Positions 59,234 through 64,000 of a DNA stretch of 64,000 nt are shown here, one piece after another. The notes under the pieces are model-generated. The model had not been told where the DNA came from and ran no database searches. It was given only the letters and a program-made list of their open reading frames with translations. A program made the position numbers and the translations under genes. How positions within the stretch are numbered: the first letter of the stretch is position 1; each line of letters begins with the position of its first letter. Source of the DNA: Candidatus Thorarchaeota archaeon (GTDB lineage Archaea; Asgardarchaeota; Thorarchaeia; Thorarchaeales; Thorarchaeaceae). The DNA lies in the NCBI GenBank assembly GCA_019057475.1, contig DXJO01000028.1, forward strand, positions 1 through 64,000. Direction: 5' to 3'.

Positions 59234-59376
59234 CTCACTCTTCCTCCATTCCATTATTTTCAAGTATTACAGACTATAGTAACGCTATTTTTTTTACAAT
59301 AGTCAAAGTCAAAATATGAAATTCTATAAAAATCTTGTCATTTTTTTAATAAAGAATCGATTTTTGCATATAGGTC

Positions 59377-59514
59377 GGATGTCGTGTCGGGAACATCCTC
59401 CGGAACTACTGCTGTGCTTTAAGTCATAGATACCATTGCACTGAACCAGCGGGCCCTCGCGGGGCCGTCTGACATGACCCGCATCTTTAGGCACATGTCT
59501 TCATCCATCGCTGG
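59377..59514 (+). ncRNA. Candidate structured RNA in an AT-rich gap
   Basis: A GC-rich island in the otherwise AT-rich 59234-59553 gap. Stems seen: GGATGT/ACATCC (59377-59382 with 59393-59398), and a three-way junction with outer stem CCAGCG/CGCTGG (59446-59451 with 59509-59514) enclosing GGCCC/GGGCC (59452-59456 with 59462-59466) and GACATG/CATGTC (59471-59476 with 59494-59499). A TTTAATAAAG TATA-like element ~25-30 bases before 59377 favours plus-strand transcription, but the strand is not certain. No match to tRNA, RNase P or SRP signatures was recognised. Confidence 0.4.
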
Positions 59515-59553
59515 CTAGCAAGGTGTAATAGTTCGGCCATAGATTTGGTCTGG

Positions 59554-60987
59554 CTAACTCATCTTCCACGTGGAACCGTCCTTCGTGTCTGAAACAGTGA
59601 TGCCAAGTTCTCCAAGCCGGTCACGAATCTTATCCGCGGCTGTGTAGTCCTTAGCCTTCCTGGCGTCCTCCCTGAGTTCGAGAAGGAGTTCAATAGTACT
59701 CTTGAGCAAGTCCCCCGACTCAGCTGATGCCGCAGTTTCTTCTAAAGTCAGATCAATACCAAGAATTCCCACGAGCTCTATCAATGCAGCAAGAGATTCT
59801 CGAAGGACTGCCGCGCCACCTACGTCTTTCGTGTGAGTGTTAATCTCACGAACGAAGGTGAAAACCTCGGCGAGAGCACCAGGAGTGTTGAAGTCATCAT
59901 CCATCTCCTTTTCGAACCCTTCTTTGAGCTTTTTGACAGCCTTCAAGAGCTTGGTATCCGCTTTGGATTCTCGACTTCCCTTCCTCTCGAGTATAGTTAT
60001 CCTGCCATGAAGAGTATCAGTCGCGTTCTTGATTCGTTCCAGCGATTGGATCGCCTGTTTCAAGACCTTGTCACCATAGTCGAGTGGTTGACGGTATTGC
60101 CCGGAAACCAGGTACAGTCGCACTGCTTGTTTGTCGTAGTTGTCAAGGACCTCTCTTGCTGTGGAGAATCCGCCTTCCGACTTGGACATCTTTTCGGCAT
60201 TCAACGTAAGGAACCCGTTGTGAAGCCAATACTTCACAGGCGTTTTGATGCCGTAGGCCGCCGCGGACTGAGCTATCTCGTTCTCATGGTGCGGGAATAT
60301 CAGATCCTGGCCTCCTCCGTGAATGTCGAATGGCAGTCCTAGGTAGTGCTTTCCCATCACTGAGCATTCAGCATGCCATCCGGGCCGTCCTTTGCCCCAT
60401 GGGCTATCCCAAGACGGTTCACCAGGCTTCTCAGCTTTCCATAAGGCGAAGTCCCGCGGGTCCTGCTTCTTCTCGTCAATCTCAACTCTGGCTCCTGCAG
60501 TCAGATCATCAGTCGATACACGTGATAGGACACCGTAGTCTTTCCAAGCACTTACATCGAAGTAGACATCACCGTCGACAACGTATCCCTTACCGTTTTT
60601 CACAATGAGCTCTACCATCTCTACGATGTCATCCATGTGCTCAGTGGCCCGGGGGTTGATTGACGCTGGCTTCAGGTTTAGCTGGTCTGCAATGATCTTG
60701 TATTCTGCGATGAACTTGTTGGCTAGTTCCGCAACCGTGATACCTTCCTCTTTCGCACGGTTGATCATCTTGTCGTCGATATCAGTGAAATTGGTAACAA
60801 AGTACACACGGTATCCCTTGTACTCCAGATATCGCCGGATTGTATCGAACACTGCGAAAGACCTGGCGTTGCCTATGTGGGGGTAATCATAGACGGTCGG
60901 ACCACAGACATACATTCTTACAGTGTTCTCTTCCTGCGGCCTGAATTCTTCCTTTGATCGGGACAGCGTATTGTATACCTTTAGCAT
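59554..60987 (-). CDS. cysS: Cysteinyl-tRNA synthetase
   Basis: 477 aa, full length. Class I signatures: CGPTVYDYPHIGNARSFAVF (Zn ligand Cys and the HIGH-like HIGN), WHAECSVMGKHYLG and HGGGQDLIFPHHENEIAQS (Zn ligands Cys, His, Glu), and AEKMSKSEGGF (KMSKS). C-terminal DALR helical domain with LLLELREDARKAKDYTAADKI. Charges tRNA-Cys directly, so this organism need not rely on the SepRS/SepCysS route. Confidence 0.97.
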   Translation of the reverse strand: MLKVYNTLSRSKEEFRPQEENTVRMYVCGPTVYDYPHIGNARSFAVFDTIRRYLEYKGYRVYFVTNFTDIDDKMINRAKEEGITVAELANKFIAEYKIIADQLNLKPASINPRATEHMDDIVEMVELIVKNGKGYVVDGDVYFDVSAWKDYGVLSRVSTDDLTAGARVEIDEKKQDPRDFALWKAEKPGEPSWDSPWGKGRPGWHAECSVMGKHYLGLPFDIHGGGQDLIFPHHENEIAQSAAAYGIKTPVKYWLHNGFLTLNAEKMSKSEGGFSTAREVLDNYDKQAVRLYLVSGQYRQPLDYGDKVLKQAIQSLERIKNATDTLHGRITILERKGSRESKADTKLLKAVKKLKEGFEKEMDDDFNTPGALAEVFTFVREINTHTKDVGGAAVLRESLAALIELVGILGIDLTLEETAASAESGDLLKSTIELLLELREDARKAKDYTAADKIRDRLGELGITVSDTKDGSTWKMS

Positions 60988-61070
60988 CGGTACTACCCTG
61001 CTGCCTCTGGCTCAGCCTGCATAAAAAGGCGTCTGCAATTCTTGCCTGCATCATGTAATCCAGCAGCTTG

Positions 61071-61358
61071 CTACTGCCACTGATATGTGCAGATATCCAT
61101 GTCTTCGGGCAACGCTGCCCGTGAAGTGAAGATGAGGTGTTGGTTTGCATCATTCGCAAACCATGCATGAAGCCTGGTATCTGAGAGAACCTCCAACATC
61201 TTTCCTCTCTCGTTGAAATCAAGACCCATGACCTTCAGCAGGCTTGTTAGGCTTACCAGTCTGTCGACATTCTTGTTGATGGCGGCAAGGATTCGAACCT
61301 TTGAGCCCGTTTCCATTTGAAGAATCTCTGTATCCCGAAGCACCGCCTTAATCCTCAT
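61071..61358 (-). CDS. Conserved small hypothetical protein
   Basis: 95 aa. KVRILAAINKNVDRLVSLTSL, then GKMLEVLSDTRLHAWFANDA and HLIFTSRAALPEDMDI: a soluble alpha/beta protein without Cys or TM segments. No family I can name. It sits ~80 bp upstream of cysS on the same strand and 60 bp downstream of padR. Coding character and coherent hydrophobic pattern make it likely real. Confidence 0.5.
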   Translation of the reverse strand: MRIKAVLRDTEILQMETGSKVRILAAINKNVDRLVSLTSLLKVMGLDFNERGKMLEVLSDTRLHAWFANDANQHLIFTSRAALPEDMDICTYQWQ

Positions 61359-61417
61359 AGTAATCGCCTATTCTAGAGATGATGATGAAGAAATAAGAAC
61401 TTCTTGGAGGTGGCCAT

Positions 61418-61786
61418 TCAACACTTCTTACAATCATCGATGCGCACAATGATGACCTTACATTCTTCAGCGATGTCGCCGAAAGCTTGGTAGAAGTATC
61501 TCGCGGCTTCATCGCGCCCTTGTTGGCCAACATCAGTTAGGCGATAGATTACCTGATTGCCTTCCTTGACGCCCTCGATCAGTCCCCGTTCCTTCAAGTC
61601 CTTTAGCGCCGGATATATCGTACCTGGTGTGGGTTTGGAGCCGCGCCTCTTTGATATCTTTTCAGCAATTTGCTGTCCATTTAAGCGCTCCTTACCTAAC
61701 TCCCAAAGTATCTGGAATGTAAGAAATCCCCTCATGTCACAACAGTCTGGCGGACAGCACCTACCTGACTTCTCGTCGCTTGACAT
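61418..61786 (-). CDS. PadR-family repressor with Cys pairs (arsenic-type sensor)
   Basis: 122 aa from ATG 61786; the longer ORF crosses the operator and is rejected. PadR winged helix: GFLTFQILWELGKERLNGQQ, IAEKISKRRGSKPTPGTIYP, ALKDLKERGLIEG, VIYRLTDVGQQGRDEA and a dimerisation helix. The N-terminus carries CCPPDCCD and the C-terminus ends CKKC, suggesting a thiol-metalloid site for As(III). The predicted start of transcription is close to the ATG (leaderless), with operator 1 directly upstream. Divergent from arsM. Confidence 0.85.
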   Translation of the reverse strand: MSSDEKSGRCCPPDCCDMRGFLTFQILWELGKERLNGQQIAEKISKRRGSKPTPGTIYPALKDLKERGLIEGVKEGNQVIYRLTDVGQQGRDEAARYFYQAFGDIAEECKVIIVRIDDCKKC

Positions 61787-61792
61787 GTTGAG

Positions 61793-61852
61793 TATTGGAC
61801 ATCCAATATACTTAAATGTATATGTCTGATGCCCAATATTGGTCATCCAATA
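61793..61852. promoter_or_regulatory. Duplicated operator TATTGG-N4-CCAATA between padR and arsM
   Basis: TATTGGACATCCAATA (61793-61808) and TATTGGTCATCCAATA (61837-61852) are the same perfect 6-4-6 dyad, 44 bp apart. Between them lies an AT-rich ATATACTTAAATGTATAT that can act as a TATA region in both directions. Two identical sites flanking a divergent promoter strongly suggest binding of the PadR protein, with release on arsenite. Confidence 0.8.
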
Positions 61853-61863
61853 TTGACTATCGA

Positions 61864-62679
61864 ATGAATGCGGTGAAGGAATTGAGCGATACGAAACGAA
61901 TCAGCGATATGACAGACGATGAGATTAAGGACGAAGTGAAAAAGGCTTACTCAAAAGTTGCTCAGCGAACCGGGACGAAATGCTGTGACCAGGAAGACAA
62001 TCCCTCTAGGGAGTCCACATCCAGCTGCTGCAATCCCTCTCCAAGTGATATGAAACGACTTGTTCTGTCATTTGGGTATTCTGTTGACGGGCTTCCTGCG
62101 TCAGCGACTGAGTCGTATGCAGGCTGCGGCAACCCTGTCGCTTTGGCAAGCTTACGAGAGGGTGAGGTTGTTCTGGACTTGGGGAGTGGAGCAGGCTTAG
62201 ATGTGTTTGAAGCCGCCAAGAGGGTCGGCGAAACCGGTCGGGTTATTGGTGTTGACATGACACAGGAAATGCTTCAGAAAGCTGAGGAGAATGCCGTTAA
62301 GCTTGGGGTGACGAATGTAGAATTCCGGAAGGGTGACATCGAAAACCTGCCTATCGAAGATGATTCGATTGACATCATCATCAGTAATTGTGTCATCAAC
62401 CTCGCCCCGGACAAGTCCAAGGTGTTTCGCGAAGCATTCAGAGTACTCAAACCTGGCGGCCGCGTGATGATATCGGATATTGTCCTGCATGGTCCGCTGC
62501 CTAAGGATATACGCGACGAGGTCATCACCTACACTGGCTGCCTTGGTGGGGCTATTCCGGAGGAGAAGTATCTGCAATTGATGCGCGATGCAGGCTTTGA
62601 GAGAGTAGAAGTGGTTGAGAAGTTTGAAATCAATCTCGGTTCCAGTGCAAGGATTTCAGGGTACAAGCCCAAAGAGTGA
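61864..62679 (+). CDS. arsM: Arsenite S-adenosylmethionine methyltransferase
   Basis: 271 aa from ATG 61864 ([16 protein letters not shown]). The upstream in-frame ATGs at 61816/61822 would place coding sequence over operator 2, so the downstream start is preferred. SAM site [21 protein letters not shown] and [20 protein letters not shown]. ArsM cysteines: [24 protein letters not shown] and YTGCLGGAI, matching the three conserved As(III)-binding Cys; an extra N-terminal CC and SSCC lie in a flexible region. Methylates arsenite to methylated arsenicals for detoxification. Regulated by the divergent PadR. Confidence 0.92.
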   Translation: MNAVKELSDTKRISDMTDDEIKDEVKKAYSKVAQRTGTKCCDQEDNPSRESTSSCCNPSPSDMKRLVLSFGYSVDGLPASATESYAGCGNPVALASLREGEVVLDLGSGAGLDVFEAAKRVGETGRVIGVDMTQEMLQKAEENAVKLGVTNVEFRKGDIENLPIEDDSIDIIISNCVINLAPDKSKVFREAFRVLKPGGRVMISDIVLHGPLPKDIRDEVITYTGCLGGAIPEEKYLQLMRDAGFERVEVVEKFEINLGSSARISGYKPKE

Positions 62680-62704
62680 CCCGCAAACCGCGTGAGTCCG
62701 GATA

Positions 62705-64000
62705 CTACGTGCATGAAATCATTGCTTTGGCTAGAATCTCCTGAGCCGATCGTCCCACGAGGATTTCGAAGTCACCAGGTTCAACCACCCACTCATGTCT
62801 ATGGATGTCATAGAATGCCAAATCCTCTGCTCTAACAGCAATGGAAGCTGTCTTCTTCTCGCCTGACTTCAATCGAATCTTTCCAAAACCGACTAGTTCC
62901 TTCTGAGGACGCATAACAGAAGATTGGATGTCTCGAGAATACACTTGAACGACCTCAGCACCAGAACGCTCGCCAGTGTTTACGACTTCCAGATCGACAA
63001 CGAATGTGTCATCTGTACGCGTGATGGACTTCTTATCCAGATGTATGCTCCCGTATTCGAATGTAGTGTACGACATGCCGAAGCCGAAGGGAAATAGAGG
63101 GGCAATCTCTTCCTTGTCGAACCATCGGTAACCAACGAAGATTCCCTCATCGTAGTAGACCTTTTTCTCTTCGTCACCCGGGTAAGTCCTGCTCAAGCCA
63201 CTGCTATGTGCAGGGGAGTCAGCGAGTTTTCTAGGGAATGTCAACGGGAGTTTCCCAGATGGGTTAACGTCCCCAAATAGAACGTTGGCAATCGCGCGAC
63301 CTCCCTCCATTCCCGAATACCATGCTTCCAAGACAACTGGCACGGCTTCTAGCCAATCGTCCATTGCTATTGGGCTCCCTGCTATCAGAACAACAATCGT
63401 GTTTGGATTAGTAGCTACAGTCCGATTGATCAATGCAATCTGGTTTCCAGGTAGATCCAGTGAAGCCCGATCCTGAAACTCTGAATCCCCGCCCTTCCCG
63501 TTATCCAGACCTGCAAAGACTATGGCAAGGTCCGCTTGCGAAGCATCAGTAACAATCTTGATTCTACCTTTGCATTTTTCTTTCATACCAGCTAGGGGCG
63601 TTATCTCGAATGGCGGCTTAACTCCTGATGAACCTCCTTTGAGAAATCCGCCGAATTTCTTCTTCAAGTTGGGTCCGAGGAGCGCTATCTTGTCTATTGC
63701 GTCGATGTCGAGTGGTAGGACGCCTCCGTCGTTCTTCAGAAGTACCATTCCTTCTTCAGCTACTCGACGAGCAAGGTCATGATGTTGAGCGGTGTTTCGA
63801 GACCCTTTGGGTTGTGCTTTCGTATCCCCGATTGCCCCCGTCAGCATCATCACACGTAAGTTCCTTCGAGCTAAGTCGTTCAGAGTTTCATCGGTGAGAA
63901 TCCCATCGGTGTAGGCTTTCTTCAATAACTTGACCTTGTACTTAATTGGCCATGGCATCTCCAGAGAGAGTCCCGCTTTGATACATCCCTCAGTAGTCTG
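62705..64000 (-). CDS. GH3 beta-glucosidase-type glycoside hydrolase, C-terminal part
   Basis: At least 431 aa visible; the frame is open to the window edge, so the N-terminal catalytic barrel with the nucleophile Asp lies outside. Visible: end of the barrel (EGCIKAGLSLEMPWPIKYKV, DGILTDETLNDLARRNLRVM), the alpha/beta sandwich domain (EEGMVLLKNDGGVLPLD, VFAGLDNGKGGDSEFQDRA with the likely acid/base Glu or Asp region, LPGNQIALI, AWYSGMEGGRAIANVLFGD, NPSGKLPLTFPR) and the fibronectin III-like domain (VVDLEVVNTGERSGAEVVQV, QKELVGFGKIRLKSG). Hydrolyses beta-glucosides or xylosides. No signal peptide can be judged. Confidence 0.92.
   Translation of the reverse strand, partial: QTTEGCIKAGLSLEMPWPIKYKVKLLKKAYTDGILTDETLNDLARRNLRVMMLTGAIGDTKAQPKGSRNTAQHHDLARRVAEEGMVLLKNDGGVLPLDIDAIDKIALLGPNLKKKFGGFLKGGSSGVKPPFEITPLAGMKEKCKGRIKIVTDASQADLAIVFAGLDNGKGGDSEFQDRASLDLPGNQIALINRTVATNPNTIVVLIAGSPIAMDDWLEAVPVVLEAWYSGMEGGRAIANVLFGDVNPSGKLPLTFPRKLADSPAHSSGLSRTYPGDEEKKVYYDEGIFVGYRWFDKEEIAPLFPFGFGMSYTTFEYGSIHLDKKSITRTDDTFVVDLEVVNTGERSGAEVVQVYSRDIQSSVMRPQKELVGFGKIRLKSGEKKTASIAVRAEDLAFYDIHRHEWVVEPGDFEILVGRSAQEILAKAMISCT

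Noticed and set aside
59440-59520. Possible tRNA in the GC-rich island (GCTGGTTCAGTGCAATGGT on the minus strand resembles a D-arm)
   Set aside because: No T-loop TTCRA motif, anticodon stem or matching acceptor could be placed; kept only as an unassigned structured RNA.
61270-61350. tRNA-like T-arm (GGTTCGAATCC on the minus strand) with a possible GGCGG/CCGCC acceptor
   Set aside because: D-arm and anticodon stem do not form, the acceptor has a mismatch, and the segment lies inside a coherent 95-aa reading frame where the bases simply encode Lys-Val-Arg-Ile-Leu.

Overview
The window reads as an archaeal chromosome segment, most likely from an Asgard lineage (Thorarchaeia-like); that placement is my inference from gene content and style, not from a search. 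The archaeal signs are a TFIIB gene (tfb) with an archaeal TATA box, several TATA-driven leaderless or short-leader genes, a heterodisulfide-reductase (Hdr) cluster with MvhD modules, a SOSS-B-like OB-fold protein, a 2-phosphoglycerate-kinase-like gene, ADP-forming acyl-CoA synthetase, and many secreted proteins with Ig/PKD repeats, Thr stalks and a C-terminal TM anchor with a basic tail. Bacterial-type mutS and mutL are also present.

Layout. (1) 1-~2810: a purine-rich, compact accessory block (HTH, zinc-ribbon, excisionase-like and PC4-like genes) with a near-consensus bacterial -35/-10 promoter and a ladder of 10-bp-period repeats. It looks like part of a plasmid, virus or integrated element. 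At about 2800 a truncated element ORF runs straight into the 3' end of a SpoIIM-like membrane gene, so this is an insertion boundary or an assembly join. (2) 2.9-13.2 kb: a 1936-aa Trp/Tyr-rich surface protein, small secreted/membrane proteins, a zinc-ribbon/coiled-coil protein, a CARF-HTH regulator and a membrane-protein pseudogene. (3) 13.4-17.4 kb: a 1349-aa surface protein whose family-5 solute-binding lobes are in swapped order, followed by Ig-like repeats, a Thr stalk and an anchor. (4) 17.6-33.4 kb: methyltransferase, M28 peptidase, deoxyribosyltransferase-like protein, dodecin, then a minus-strand run of glycosyltransferase-like, MutL, amidohydrolase, transaldolase, ribulose-phosphate epimerase and MutS; then PAP2, ACD-type acyl-CoA synthetase, 2PGK-like and OB-fold genes. 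(5) 33.6-42.6 kb: a six-gene tightly coupled operon HdrC-HdrB-HdrA-(HdrA/MvhD)-(ferredoxin/MvhD)-(HdrA with an inserted GltD/NfnB-like module), probably a flavin-based electron-bifurcating complex linking thiol/disulfide, ferredoxin and NAD(P)H. (6) 42.7-49.2 kb: response-regulator receiver, membrane zinc-ribbon protein, CoA-disulfide-reductase/NADH-oxidase-like flavoprotein, macrodomain pair, Nudix, TFB. (7) 49.5-53.3 kb: a ferrous iron operon feoA-feoB(G domain)-feoB(permease)-TM protein-feoC-like-dtxR with FeoB split into two genes and two near-identical dyad operators in the promoter. (8) 53.4-64 kb: LarA-like, GNAT, a PKD/post-COAP-1-like secreted protein, a candidate structured RNA, CysRS, a PadR/ArsM divergent arsenic pair with two copies of one operator, and the 3' part of a GH3 beta-glucosidase running off the window.

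No CRISPR array, rRNA or credible tRNA was seen. Most convincing unusual items: the HdrA-GltD fusion operon, the swapped-lobe binding protein, split FeoB with His-rich inserts and its operators, the repeat ladder and sigma70-like promoter in the first 2.8 kb, and the structured RNA candidate at 59.4 kb.
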